Numbered from the stretch's first letter, positions 34,613 through 44,899 are shown. The stretch: DNA of 64,000 nt from UBA4416 sp040389965 (GCA_040389965.1 JAZJZF010000023.1:62001-126000), one strand, 5' to 3'. A program made the numbers and translations. The notes: generated by a model from the sequence alone, not told the origin.

Positions 34613-35596
34613 ATGGCGTCAGCAACTACCAATGGTTTTAATCCATTCTTATTTTATAGTGCTCAACTGCAAAACTTACTCACTAAAGCCGCAAAGCAAA
34701 AAGATCCTGCTTTATGGCTTTATAAAAACGGAGCGCGTTCTACATTGTTTATGCTGGAGTCTTTAACAAGGCTTCATAAAAATGCGTTCGAGGAAAAACT
34801 GTTCGAAAAATGGAACAAGCGGTTTAAAAAACTGGAAGATGTTTTGGGGCAAATAGATGATTATGATGCATTGGAAAAAACCTTTAAATCAAATAAAAAA
34901 GTTTCGAAAGAAGTTATAAAGTATTATACGGTACACAAAGAAAACTACCTTGAAAAGCTTAATAGGCGCCTGGCAACAAAAGACTGGCTGAATGAGAAAG
35001 TGCTTTCGTTTGACCAAAAACTAAATGAATTTGAAGTGACGTATGACGAGCATTATATAAGCGAACTGCGTATTGCCATGGAAGATGAAATTGACGAGAT
35101 TTTATATTTCACTTTAAAATCGGATTACCGCTTTACTAAAATTGAAGAGCAGGTGCATGAAATCAGACGTAAGCTGCGTTGGCTGAGTATATACGTACAA
35201 GCCTTGCGTGGCTTAATTCAATTGAAAAAATCGGGCAAAAGGAAAAAATTTGCCATCAATTATTTCACGAAAGACATTCTTAATTCGCCCTATAATAAAG
35301 TAATAGCGAAGCCAAAAAATGCTGCTATCGTTGAATTTGACAGCGATTCTTTTTTTGCCTTAAGCTGGATCATTAGTGAACTTGGGAAACAAAAAGATAT
35401 TCTATTAAATCTTTATCAGTTAAGAGACGCTATTTACGTAACGGAAGAGCTTAATAAGGAAGATGCTACGAAAAAAGCCATTGCTATCATGGGATTGAAA
35501 GCTACTGTAGAAGAAGATGTTTTAAAAGAAGCATCCCGTTTAATTGAAATATTTATTGCAAAAGATAAAATGCTCGACCATTTGATCGTTAAATGA
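34613..35596 (+). CDS. Hypothetical protein, weakly CHAD-like
   Basis: A 327-residue, mostly helical, soluble protein with no signal peptide. Two segments recall the CHAD domain, a helical domain that binds polyphosphate: GARSTLFMLESLTRLHKNAF with KKLEDVLGQIDDYDALEK, and later HEIRRKLRWLSIYVQALRG. Basic residues are frequent there (KKSGKRKKFA). The match is by eye and weak. It follows the SpoIIE phosphatase gene by 35 bases on the same strand, so cotranscription is likely. One base separates its stop codon from the stop of the convergent PorU-like gene. Confidence 0.6.
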   Translation: MASATTNGFNPFLFYSAQLQNLLTKAAKQKDPALWLYKNGARSTLFMLESLTRLHKNAFEEKLFEKWNKRFKKLEDVLGQIDDYDALEKTFKSNKKVSKEVIKYYTVHKENYLEKLNRRLATKDWLNEKVLSFDQKLNEFEVTYDEHYISELRIAMEDEIDEILYFTLKSDYRFTKIEEQVHEIRRKLRWLSIYVQALRGLIQLKKSGKRKKFAINYFTKDILNSPYNKVIAKPKNAAIVEFDSDSFFALSWIISELGKQKDILLNLYQLRDAIYVTEELNKEDATKKAIAIMGLKATVEEDVLKEASRLIEIFIAKDKMLDHLIVK

Positions 35597-35597
35597 T

Positions 35598-38500
35598 CTA
35601 ACGCATAATAACCAGTTTTCCCCAGCCTTTTTTAAAGTAAGAGTCTGCTTCTGTTTGTCTTTTTTCAATAGCATCGCCATTAAAGCGTGTGATCACTCGG
35701 TATAGGTAAACCCCATTTCCGAGCTTATCGCCAAACTGATCTTTTCCATCCCAGGCATAATCTGTAATATTGCGGCCAATGCGAATATTTCCCAATTCGT
35801 TTTTTGTGATCTCACGAACCACTTTCCCCGTAATGGTCATAATCTGAATGATAAATATATCCGGCATTTCGCTGCCAGTAAGTGTGAATACAAAGCGGGT
35901 AGAAGTACTGAAGGGATTAGGATAATTTAATACTTCCGTAATTGTTTGCTTGTTGATGATCTCAAAGTCTATTGTATAATCATTATCGCCCGATACGTTG
36001 CGTGTCCTGTCTTTGGCTTGTACAATCAGTTTATATTTTCCATCCATCGCAAATTCGGGTTTCCATTCAATTTTGCAGGAGTTGTTAGGTAGTTGTGCAG
36101 GCGTAAATAATAAAGCATTGCTAAAAAATATCCTCTTTTCAGAAGCCTGATCGGGGTATTTGATAAAGACAGCAAAATCGGAAGTATCGTTTAATGCCAG
36201 AAATCTGTTTTCATCTTTTAATGTAACCAATATATGGGGTTTGGAAGAGACGATATCGCCATTTAGGATGTGTGTTCCGTCAAAAGTCACGTCCAGCAAA
36301 GGATTTATATGGTCGCTGTTTACTTTAAATGGAATACGTGCGATGTTATTAAAGTGGTATTGCTCTTTTTGATACCTGATGTGTGAAGGCGGATTTACAT
36401 CGATCCACAAATAATTTTGCCCGGGGTATTCATAGCTGTTAAAGGTTATTGTATCTATTAATACCTGCGTAGGAACAAACGGCCTTGCTTTTAATTTTTG
36501 CGGAAGAAAATGTTTAATACGGTCTTTATCTTCTATCCAATAAGTTACAATTAAACTATCATTAAAAGGTAATATACCTATGTTTTCTATGGGGATATTA
36601 ACCGCTAATTTTTCGCCTTCCTGTAAGGAATCGTTTGTGATCGTGAATCCCTTTTTAGGATTAATAGCGCACTCCGGAGCCATGTCGTATAACACCTGCC
36701 ACTTTTTTAATTGAGGAGGCGTTTTATAGACATCATCTCTCATCAATGCTACCAGTTGCATATAAGGATATACCTGAGCATCGGCGTAAGTATCCAGATT
36801 ATAGACATCTGTCATGTTAGCCGTAAAAGAAGCAACTGTATCTCTTGCACCGTTTACCTTAATACCAACTACTTTTAAAACAATAGTATCCTGGTTTGGA
36901 AGTTCAACCGGCCATTGTTTCCAGTGCAGGCTATTCCATTTAGCAGAAGGTCCTATGATTTCTGAGGCAATGTATCCGTTAGACCAATTGGTTTTAATGG
37001 AATCGTTCAGCACAACGATGTCATTGTGATGGGTAGCAAATTCTTCATGGGCTTGTCCAATACTCATGCCCTTTCTTCCAAAAATAGCAATACTGAGGCT
37101 ATCTGCAATGGTTCGTATATGGGCACTCCCAATACTTTCGAAGGCAGTGTACAGGGCGTTAGAATAGGTAGAAGCCTGGTGGCTTTGCTGTGAATAGGCC
37201 AGTACTTTAGTGTTTACAGGCAAGCTATTAAATAAGGAGAGTAAATCGCCTTGCCATATATTGGCAGCAAAGCCACAATAATTTGAGGAGCCAAAATCAA
37301 ATGCATATAAAGGCCGTGTTCCGTCGCAGTGGCAATTATTGTATGGACCCGGCCCTGGATTAGGTGCATTGGCTGATATGGATTGCCTTGGTAAAGCACT
37401 GGTAGAATCAAAGATAACGATAGACCATCCATCCTGAGCGCAGCTCCATACAGCCATCTGAGAACTGTTAAGCGAATAAATGATCTGATCCCAGCCAATG
37501 CCGGATAGAAAACCGGTGCGGCACATAAGAGAGGACACGTCGTTTTCGAAATCGAATCTCCGTTGCGCTTTTTTGTATTTTACAAACTGATAGGTGTCAT
37601 TTTTAAACTGATGAAAATGCGATTGTCCCCAGCCCGATTTATTGTCTATGACCTGGAAAGAACTCTCCCGCCATTTGTACGAATCCGTTATAAGTGTCGA
37701 ATCTTTCGAAACACGCCAGAAATAAACGGTACTGTCTGCCAATGGCAGGTTAACTGTCCATTCTATAACGCCACCCGCACTGCTTATTAATGTTGAATTA
37801 ATGGGGTTTACAAATCGGTCGCAGGTATCGAGCTGGATCCTGTAATTTGTGACGGGTGCAAAAGGATCGGCAGTAGTTGCTTTTAATGTAATTTGGGGTA
37901 CTTTGGGAACAATGGCATATTTGTATGGATACACAGGCACAACATCTCCACCCGATATAAAAAGATCGACTGTTCCGGTAGTAGCATTATTATTTTCCGA
38001 TAATTCTGAGATCTCGTTATAAGAATCGATGTATACCCTAAAACTGTTCAGTCCTATGCCATTATCATAATCTTTTAAAATATTAAAATGCAAAGTGTCA
38101 ACGTTATATGGTGCTTTAATTTTGCGGAAATAGGTACTGGAATCTCCTGTTGCGAAATACCGTTCTACCCTTACAACAAATGTATCTCTGATGGCTTTTC
38201 CGAAATTTCTGATGATCACATTAATTCCAATAGAATCAACAATGGATTGTATATCGAAATAAACACTTGAGTTATTGATCTCGTAATCGGGCTTTGCAAA
38301 GGCATTGAGCTTAACCGCAGGATCTCCTTCCAGAGTCATTTCGAGTGATGTAATTTCCAGAAGTTGGTCGCTGAGTACGCTATTTTTAGTACAGGTATTT
38401 TTAATGGCGTCTCCAATGCCTTTATAATAAGTTTCGTATGCAATGGATTTATATAACTGCGACGAATACATGTTGAGCGGGTACACAATACCACTCGATG

Positions 38501-40619
38501 AGGAAGCAATAAAACCAATGCTTCCTTTATCCTGGATCATGGTGAAATTTTCGCTCGCGCTGTTTGCGTTAAGTGTGTGTATGTCGCCCGAATAACATGA
38601 GTTTGCAATAAAGAGCGGGTATTTATCTTTATTGCTGTATGCATTAGGGTCATCAATGGCCTGATCAAAACCACTTATCGAGCCATGCCCGAAAAACGTA
38701 ATCATAGAAGCTCCATAATCGATCAGGCGTTTTACTGAATCACTTATTGTAATTTGAATGGGAGCAGTGGTTGTTTTTTTAAAGTTATAGACTGTTCCTC
38801 CGTATAGTGTATCACAAATGGTTACAGAATAACTTTGTAAATAGTTTTGAAACAACTGCTGCTGGCTCAAATCTGTACCTCCTGCAAAATGTAGCACATG
38901 CTTGTGCCAATCATCCGGTACTATTTTTTTTAATCCTGCTTCGTGCGACTTTACTTTATCAAGATAATAGTTTGCCTGCAGATCTGTTTTTGCTGAAATG
39001 CGACCAACCGGAATAAACGGAGCAGATGACTGAGAACCGTGAATGCCGGCCGTGAGTAAATTATCTGATGGTGGAATACCCATGGTTGGTATATTACTGG
39101 CATTCCAGTATACCACATCTGATTTTACTTCTCCGTTTTTAAGTGATTTACCCAGCAAAAGCAAATACTTTGGAGGTGTAGGCAAACTATCGCCTAAATA
39201 ATTGCAAAAGTTTTTTATAGCCAGGGGATTTTTTTTGTTTCCGTAGGCGAACTGGTCATACAGCTCATCGATATAAGCAAGAATGACGTTGTGAGAACCA
39301 CCATCTATACTTTGCCTGTAAGCTTTATAATCATTGGCAGATTGCTGGAGACCTTTATGAGACACGATCAGGTAAGCCGAATCGAGATTGCTACTCTTGT
39401 AGTCTACAAAAAAGCCTGACTGGTTTACAGGTGCCAGCGAAGTAATAGTGGTAATGTTGGAAGTATTACTTAAAAAACATTTTTTTTGCCCGGAAGAATT
39501 AGGAATAAGCGCTTTTACATTTGTGCCTGATACAATAGTTGGAATGTATTTATGATTGCTGAGATCATACAGAATGACCGAACCTGAAACAGAGACGTTT
39601 TGCAAATCAAGAAATGTTTTAGAGCCCGAAGAACTATTGTCGACATACATGGTTTGTTCGGAAGATCCGCCAAAATTGGGCGATTGGGGGTATTTTAAAT
39701 AAATGTAATGGATGTTGGATGCACTGGTAATGCCGGTAAATAAAGAGTTGTTTACACTTGTAGCCCGAATATATGAACTATTCTGAAATTGATCTGCGGG
39801 GATCTGCCGTTCAATATTAAATTGCTGAAAACCCAGAAAAGTAGTGTCATGAATGCTTACAAGAGAACCTGAATTGTTATAATATTCCAGTTTTATTTCG
39901 TGGTCGTATCCTGCGGTTAAATAATTTTCCGTGGTGCCCGAATAAGCTGTTTTTAAAAAGACGGGCAATGCTGCAGAAGGATATATATTGAAATACGTAA
40001 AAGCAGTTTGTGTCGACTGGCCCTGTTGCAGGCCTATTCCATAGCCTTCGCCGGTTACATACCGTGGATCGGAAACAATATCAATAAATGTTCTTCCCAG
40101 CGAATAAATGTTGTTTGATGTGTGAACCCTTTCATTATAAAAATAATTTGCCGCAGTGTAACCGCTGAAATTAATATCTGTTTCGATAGTGTTGCGCTTA
40201 TTATTCAACGCATTGTTCCAGGTTAGGAAGGCATAATTGGTATCGTTAAACAAGGCTATGTAAGGATTTGGCAAACGGCTAATGCCTGTGTATACTACCG
40301 AATCGGTACTACAGTCATTCTTTTCAGCATAAAATTCTATATAGTCGGTGGCATTAAACACATTATCGCTTTCGCCTGCAACGGTAATGTATTGCTCAAC
40401 ACCTTTTATAAAGAGCTGTAAATTTTTAGGATTGATAAAGTTTAACGGAATGCCACTATTAATGAGCGTTGTGGAATCTATTCTGTAAAGCCCGGTTTTG
40501 GGAATGTTAATGCGATAATGTTTCTGATTGTAATTGATCCATTCATTTCCATATTTCTGCGCCTGTAATGATAAAACAGTTAAAGCGAAAAAACACAGAG
40601 TGAATAAACGTTTTATCAT
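35598..40619 (-). CDS. Type IX secretion system C25-family sortase, PorU-like, long form
   Basis: A 1673-residue exported protein; signal peptide ends near residue 21 (LSLQAQ). Residues about 400-770 form a gingipain-type C25 domain with catalytic H645 in FFGHGSISGF and C675 in IANSCYSGD. A CARDB-like domain (about 780-890) and Ig-like segments follow. Near the C-terminus is NYPNPFSTSTRFVF and a FlgD-like fold. PorU removes the C-terminal signal of secreted cargo and attaches it to the cell surface. Known PorU proteins are shorter, about 1150-1300 residues, so this resembles the long PorU2-type variant. It overlaps the PorV-like gene by 4 bases. Confidence 0.85.
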   Translation of the reverse strand: MIKRLFTLCFFALTVLSLQAQKYGNEWINYNQKHYRINIPKTGLYRIDSTTLINSGIPLNFINPKNLQLFIKGVEQYITVAGESDNVFNATDYIEFYAEKNDCSTDSVVYTGISRLPNPYIALFNDTNYAFLTWNNALNNKRNTIETDINFSGYTAANYFYNERVHTSNNIYSLGRTFIDIVSDPRYVTGEGYGIGLQQGQSTQTAFTYFNIYPSAALPVFLKTAYSGTTENYLTAGYDHEIKLEYYNNSGSLVSIHDTTFLGFQQFNIERQIPADQFQNSSYIRATSVNNSLFTGITSASNIHYIYLKYPQSPNFGGSSEQTMYVDNSSSGSKTFLDLQNVSVSGSVILYDLSNHKYIPTIVSGTNVKALIPNSSGQKKCFLSNTSNITTITSLAPVNQSGFFVDYKSSNLDSAYLIVSHKGLQQSANDYKAYRQSIDGGSHNVILAYIDELYDQFAYGNKKNPLAIKNFCNYLGDSLPTPPKYLLLLGKSLKNGEVKSDVVYWNASNIPTMGIPPSDNLLTAGIHGSQSSAPFIPVGRISAKTDLQANYYLDKVKSHEAGLKKIVPDDWHKHVLHFAGGTDLSQQQLFQNYLQSYSVTICDTLYGGTVYNFKKTTTAPIQITISDSVKRLIDYGASMITFFGHGSISGFDQAIDDPNAYSNKDKYPLFIANSCYSGDIHTLNANSASENFTMIQDKGSIGFIASSSSGIVYPLNMYSSQLYKSIAYETYYKGIGDAIKNTCTKNSVLSDQLLEITSLEMTLEGDPAVKLNAFAKPDYEINNSSVYFDIQSIVDSIGINVIIRNFGKAIRDTFVVRVERYFATGDSSTYFRKIKAPYNVDTLHFNILKDYDNGIGLNSFRVYIDSYNEISELSENNNATTGTVDLFISGGDVVPVYPYKYAIVPKVPQITLKATTADPFAPVTNYRIQLDTCDRFVNPINSTLISSAGGVIEWTVNLPLADSTVYFWRVSKDSTLITDSYKWRESSFQVIDNKSGWGQSHFHQFKNDTYQFVKYKKAQRRFDFENDVSSLMCRTGFLSGIGWDQIIYSLNSSQMAVWSCAQDGWSIVIFDSTSALPRQSISANAPNPGPGPYNNCHCDGTRPLYAFDFGSSNYCGFAANIWQGDLLSLFNSLPVNTKVLAYSQQSHQASTYSNALYTAFESIGSAHIRTIADSLSIAIFGRKGMSIGQAHEEFATHHNDIVVLNDSIKTNWSNGYIASEIIGPSAKWNSLHWKQWPVELPNQDTIVLKVVGIKVNGARDTVASFTANMTDVYNLDTYADAQVYPYMQLVALMRDDVYKTPPQLKKWQVLYDMAPECAINPKKGFTITNDSLQEGEKLAVNIPIENIGILPFNDSLIVTYWIEDKDRIKHFLPQKLKARPFVPTQVLIDTITFNSYEYPGQNYLWIDVNPPSHIRYQKEQYHFNNIARIPFKVNSDHINPLLDVTFDGTHILNGDIVSSKPHILVTLKDENRFLALNDTSDFAVFIKYPDQASEKRIFFSNALLFTPAQLPNNSCKIEWKPEFAMDGKYKLIVQAKDRTRNVSGDNDYTIDFEIINKQTITEVLNYPNPFSTSTRFVFTLTGSEMPDIFIIQIMTITGKVVREITKNELGNIRIGRNITDYAWDGKDQFGDKLGNGVYLYRVITRFNGDAIEKRQTEADSYFKKGWGKLVIMR

Positions 40620-41695
40620 TTAATCAGTTTTTTAGTAATATCGACCTTTATCGTAAAAATGTGGGAGTAGAGAGAGGTGGAAACATTCCCGATATTGGTC
40701 ATCGCGTAATCAAGAGCAAATACTTTGTATTTGATACCTACGCCTATATTTGGCTGTACGGTAGTAACATCATTCCCCAATACGTTTTTCATTTTTTGAA
40801 CATTACCGATACCACCGCGTAAAAAGATAATGCCTTTGTAGCCCGCTTCCAAACCAAAAGCCGGCTCCATACTCCAGGGATCTGTTTTAATAACCGTATT
40901 ACGGGGACCATCAAAAGTGTTGATCAGGTTTAATTCGCCACCTACAGAAATTCTGTCACTCCAAACAAGCCAGGTGCGACTAACACCAAGAATTAATTTT
41001 GGAACGGTCACTTCCAATGAATTTGTAGGGATTTCGTTACCTGTTACGGCAAAGGTATTTTTTACATCGTCTGATAAAGTATAACTCCAGGCATTGAATG
41101 TTCCTGTAATATCACGGGCCATAGCGGCAAAACGCCATTTTTTATAATCGTACATAGCACCCACATCGATCCCAAAGCCCCAGGCACCGCCAAATTCGCC
41201 CAGTTTACGACGTATGATTTTAGCATTGGCACCAATTTTTACACCTTTTAATTTGGGAATATTACGGGCGTATGATAACAATACAGCGGCATCCACAGCA
41301 TTGAAGGATTTTAAACGCGAATAATCCACATTGCCATTGGCATCGATCAATTCGGTAGTATTGGGAATATTATCAACCCCGAAACGGATAAAGGTTAAGC
41401 CCGCTACACTATTGCTGTCAATACGTTTGGAAACACCCACGAAATCATATTTGGCAATACCGGCAAAATATTCGGCATGCATTAGGCCTACCTGAACATT
41501 GCTTTTCTGCAATAATAAACCCGATGGATTCCAGTAACCGGCCGTAACATCATTTACAGAAGCCACATTGGCATTAGCCATAGCCAAGGCACGAGCCCCA
41601 ACACCAACACTTAAAAATTCATTACTGTATTTTGCTATTTGTGCAAAGCTCAGCCCTGATATAAAAAATAAGAGTACAAAAATTAAGTGCTTCAT
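40616..41695 (-). CDS. PorV/PorQ family type IX secretion outer membrane protein
   Basis: A 359-residue outer-membrane protein of the FadL-like PorV/PorQ family, signal peptide ending near residue 18 (LSFAQ). The opening EFLSVGVGARALAMANANVASV and GYWNPSGL is the family mark. PorV carries secreted T9SS cargo to the PorU sortase in the attachment complex; PorQ does a related job. Direct coupling to the PorU-like gene (4-base overlap) favours a PorV role. The family call is firm; the PorV versus PorQ choice is not fixed by sequence alone. Confidence 0.83.
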   Translation of the reverse strand: MKHLIFVLLFFISGLSFAQIAKYSNEFLSVGVGARALAMANANVASVNDVTAGYWNPSGLLLQKSNVQVGLMHAEYFAGIAKYDFVGVSKRIDSNSVAGLTFIRFGVDNIPNTTELIDANGNVDYSRLKSFNAVDAAVLLSYARNIPKLKGVKIGANAKIIRRKLGEFGGAWGFGIDVGAMYDYKKWRFAAMARDITGTFNAWSYTLSDDVKNTFAVTGNEIPTNSLEVTVPKLILGVSRTWLVWSDRISVGGELNLINTFDGPRNTVIKTDPWSMEPAFGLEAGYKGIIFLRGGIGNVQKMKNVLGNDVTTVQPNIGVGIKYKVFALDYAMTNIGNVSTSLYSHIFTIKVDITKKLIK

Positions 41696-41759
41696 GTTAC
41701 GTGTTAATCTGTTAAAATTACGGAAATTTTCCCTGAATTTGTATGCTTAACAACGCAAT

Positions 41760-42689
41760 TTAAGGGACAATATTGTTAAAATCGGAAGCGATTTTTCGGG
41801 TATAAAGCCTCGCTCCGGAGTAAAGCATATGATAGTCATCGTCAAAAAAGGTGTTGTGTCCGCAGATGCTGCTATCAGTACTATAGTTGAAGAAAGGAAT
41901 ATGAGAGCGTTCGGCAATGTTCCGGTATTGGGTGATAATATATTCCCGGTTGACCATTTCCTTTCGGGCATCTTTGTAAACGGGCGACATGGTAAAGATC
42001 AGCCGGCAATGATTGTCCTTGCAAAAAACGATGATTGAATCCAGGTAATGCCGGTTTTCCGGATGAATAGAGCCGTAATAGGACGCGGTATAGTAATGGT
42101 CGTAATGTCCCACCGGGTTTTTATAAAAGCCATTTTTGTATGCTTCATCATCGCTGCCGGATTTTCCTGTCCAGCCGCGGAGAGCCGTACTGAGACCATG
42201 GATGCCGGAATAGGGCAGGCTACAAAAAGGATTGTATTTAAATTGACCGAAACGCGGATCTATCTCTTTAAACCCCCTGTACAATACCCGATTGGAGAGG
42301 AACGGGAAATAACGCGGAAAATTAAAGATGGTATCGGTTTTTAAATGGCTGATATGGAAATCGCATTCCAGGAAAACGGTTTCAGGCAGCTTGCTGTGTT
42401 GCAGATAAGATTTCAGAATCACATAAGCCATGCGCGTGGTGCCACCCGAGACACCAGCGTTGAAGCTATGCAAGCCCGTCAGTGAATCGAACAATGATAC
42501 ATCGAAATGCATTTCGGCCCTTGAAGAGCCCAGCACCAAAGTATTGTACGAATTATTTTTTAAAAAAATAGTCGCATATTTTTCATAAACGCCTTTCGGA
42601 TTACGACGTCTGCCTTCATTGACAAACCATTGCAAGCTATACAACAGCAGAATTAATACAAAAGCATATATGGCAATCTTACGGATCAA
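41760..42689 (-). CDS. SGNH/DltD-like membrane-anchored protein partnering the MBOAT acyltransferase
   Basis: A 309-residue protein with an N-terminal transmembrane helix (about residues 4-24). The block VLGSSRAEMHFD resembles the GDSL/GSS nucleophile motif of SGNH-fold hydrolases such as DltD and AlgJ/AlgX, and the late DDDYHMLYSGARLYTR fits the DxxH catalytic pair. It overlaps the MBOAT gene by 4 bases, and MBOAT acyltransferases are commonly paired with an SGNH protein that passes acyl groups to a polysaccharide. Acetylation of a surface glycan is inferred; the acceptor is unknown. Confidence 0.75.
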   Translation of the reverse strand: MIRKIAIYAFVLILLLYSLQWFVNEGRRRNPKGVYEKYATIFLKNNSYNTLVLGSSRAEMHFDVSLFDSLTGLHSFNAGVSGGTTRMAYVILKSYLQHSKLPETVFLECDFHISHLKTDTIFNFPRYFPFLSNRVLYRGFKEIDPRFGQFKYNPFCSLPYSGIHGLSTALRGWTGKSGSDDEAYKNGFYKNPVGHYDHYYTASYYGSIHPENRHYLDSIIVFCKDNHCRLIFTMSPVYKDARKEMVNREYIITQYRNIAERSHIPFFNYSTDSSICGHNTFFDDDYHMLYSGARLYTRKIASDFNNIVP

Positions 42690-44092
42690 AACTGGAAATA
42701 GATAAATTGGTTAGCGTTAAAATTACCCAGAAGGAAAATTCCCGCGAGTGCTAAAATAAAAAAAGCAGCTTTATAAAAGCTGCTGAAACCTCTTATTTTA
42801 TTAAGGAAGGCATATTCTTCGTTGGCTTCTTTCAGAAACATCAAAGCGATAAGCAGTACGCAGACCATTGGGAAAGATATACCGTTAATCGGTGTTAATT
42901 CATTAAGCAAAGATCCCGGATGAAAGGCCGTAAAAATCTGTTTGTAAATATATCCCAGATCATGCATGGATAAAGCCCTGAAAGCAATGAGAGATAAAGT
43001 GTGAAAACCTATGAGATAAATCCAGCCAATAATTTTAGGTGCTTTAAAATCCGGAAAACGTTTAAGAATAAGGGTTTCAGCAATGAAGACAAGTCCATGC
43101 ATGGAACCCCAAACTACAAAGGTGAAATTTGCGCCATGCCATAAGCCGCTAATGAGGAATACTAAAAAGATATTGAGAAGCCAACGTCGGTAGCTTACGC
43201 GATTCCCTCCAAGGCCAATGTATAAATAATCTCTGAACCAGGTAGTAATACTAATGTGGTTGCGGGTCCAGAATTCATGTAAAGATTTTGAAAATAAAGG
43301 ACGACGCCAGTTCAGACTCAGGTTAATCCCAAAGAGTTTTGCCACACCGGTGGCAATATCCGAATAACCGCTAAAATCCGCATAGACCTGTACAACAAAT
43401 AAAAAACCGGCTACCAGTAAGGTTGAACCGGAATAATGTTCTACATTATTAAAAATGGGTGTTACAATAGACGATAAATTATCGGCTATGACCATTTTTT
43501 TAAAGTAGCCCCAAATAGTTAGCTTGGCAAAAGCTTCCCAATCGATCCGTTTAAAATACTGCACTATTTTTAACTGCGGCATGAGGGAATTATACCTAAC
43601 AATAGGCCCTGCTACCATATGTGGAAAAAAGGAAACATACAACAGGAAATCGGTGAGCGTATCATCGGCTTTGTATTTGTTCCTGTAAACATCAATGGTG
43701 TAGCTGATAGACTGGAAGGTGTAAAAAGACAAACCGGCGGGAATAATCAGGGAATGTAAAATGGAAAATTGAGAATGGAAAAGGGTATTGAATGAATTGT
43801 AGAAAAAAATAAAGTATTTGAAAATAAACAATACACCTATATTACAGCCAATGCTAAAGGCTACTAAAGCTTTCCTCCGTGTGGGTTGCTCCGAGGCTGA
43901 GATGAGTTTAGCTACATAAAAATCGAGTGCCGAAGTGCCCACCAACAGCAATAGAAACCATGGGTTATAGGAAAAATAAAAATAGTAAGATGCAATCAAT
44001 AAAAATACGTTCCGCCATTTTGGAACCAGAAACCAGTATATCATAAATACACAGGGCAGGAACACCAAAAATATGAGCGAATTAAATAACAT
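42686..44092 (-). CDS. MBOAT family O-acyltransferase (AlgI-like)
   Basis: A 468-residue integral membrane protein with about ten hydrophobic helices. The MBOAT marks are present: WFRDYLYIGLGGNR and SGLWHGANFTFVVWGSMHG with the conserved histidine in WHG and a second histidine in MHG. AlgI-type enzymes transfer acyl groups across the membrane to extracellular polysaccharides, working with an SGNH protein; the adjacent downstream gene is such a protein. Length is normal. Confidence 0.9.
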   Translation of the reverse strand: MLFNSLIFLVFLPCVFMIYWFLVPKWRNVFLLIASYYFYFSYNPWFLLLLVGTSALDFYVAKLISASEQPTRRKALVAFSIGCNIGVLFIFKYFIFFYNSFNTLFHSQFSILHSLIIPAGLSFYTFQSISYTIDVYRNKYKADDTLTDFLLYVSFFPHMVAGPIVRYNSLMPQLKIVQYFKRIDWEAFAKLTIWGYFKKMVIADNLSSIVTPIFNNVEHYSGSTLLVAGFLFVVQVYADFSGYSDIATGVAKLFGINLSLNWRRPLFSKSLHEFWTRNHISITTWFRDYLYIGLGGNRVSYRRWLLNIFLVFLISGLWHGANFTFVVWGSMHGLVFIAETLILKRFPDFKAPKIIGWIYLIGFHTLSLIAFRALSMHDLGYIYKQIFTAFHPGSLLNELTPINGISFPMVCVLLIALMFLKEANEEYAFLNKIRGFSSFYKAAFFILALAGIFLLGNFNANQFIYFQF

Positions 44093-44143
44093 CTTTTGTA
44101 AATATACAAACGATTTAATTTATATATATTTACACTGTAAAAA

Positions 44144-44899
44144 ATGAATCTTAAAAGACACATACCAAATGCTCTGACTTGTTGCAACTTGTTGTGCGGT
44201 TGTGTGGCTATTGTACATGCTTTTGAAGGTAATCTGGTCTACGCTGCTTATCTGGTTGGGCTGGCAGCCGTGTTTGATTTTTTTGACGGTTTTGCGGCGC
44301 GTATGTTGCGTGTAGCTTCGCCTATTGGTAAAGACCTCGATAGTCTTGCAGATATGGTAACGTTTGGCTTAGTGCCCGGTATCATTATGTTTCAACTGTT
44401 TTTACAAGTCATAGAAATGAGAGAAGGACGTTATTCCGACAGGAGTTGGGCCTCGGATCATATGCATTACATGGCTTACACGGCTTTTATTATCCCTGTT
44501 TTATCTGCTATACGTTTGGCTAAGTTTAATAACGATACACGTCAGACAAGCTCTTTCATTGGATTACCAACACCTGCAAATGCTATTTTAATCAGTTCAT
44601 TTCCGCTTATTCTGGTTCATACAAACTGGACAACGATTCAGGATGTTATTCAAAATCCCTGGTTTTTAGTTTTTATATCGGTATTGCTAAGTACTTTATT
44701 GATTTCTGAGATCCCTTTATTTGCGCTTAAATTCCGTACTTTTTCTTGGTTAGGAAATCGTACGCGTTATATTTTTTTAGCTTCAAGTCTTTTATTGTTG
44801 TGTCTATTCCAATATGTGGGCATTCCATTGATTATTGTGCTGTATATTTTAATGAGTATTAACAGCAATTATTTTGCGAAACGCAAAGAACGTGGCTAG
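44144..44899 (+). CDS. pssA: CDP-diacylglycerol--serine O-phosphatidyltransferase
   Basis: A 251-residue integral membrane enzyme making phosphatidylserine, the precursor of phosphatidylethanolamine. The CDP-alcohol phosphotransferase motif DG-x2-AR-x8-G-x3-D-x3-D is present in FFDGFAARMLRVASPIGKDL followed by DSLAD. About seven helices are visible. The opening LKRHIPNALTCCNLLCGC is typical of Bacteroidota PssA. It is divergent from the MBOAT gene with 51 bases between. Confidence 0.93.
   Translation: MNLKRHIPNALTCCNLLCGCVAIVHAFEGNLVYAAYLVGLAAVFDFFDGFAARMLRVASPIGKDLDSLADMVTFGLVPGIIMFQLFLQVIEMREGRYSDRSWASDHMHYMAYTAFIIPVLSAIRLAKFNNDTRQTSSFIGLPTPANAILISSFPLILVHTNWTTIQDVIQNPWFLVFISVLLSTLLISEIPLFALKFRTFSWLGNRTRYIFLASSLLLLCLFQYVGIPLIIVLYILMSINSNYFAKRKERG

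Noticed and set aside
35598..40619. Secreted gingipain-type virulence protease
   Set aside because: The adjacency to a PorV/PorQ-like gene and the overall layout fit a PorU-type sortase better than an exoprotease.
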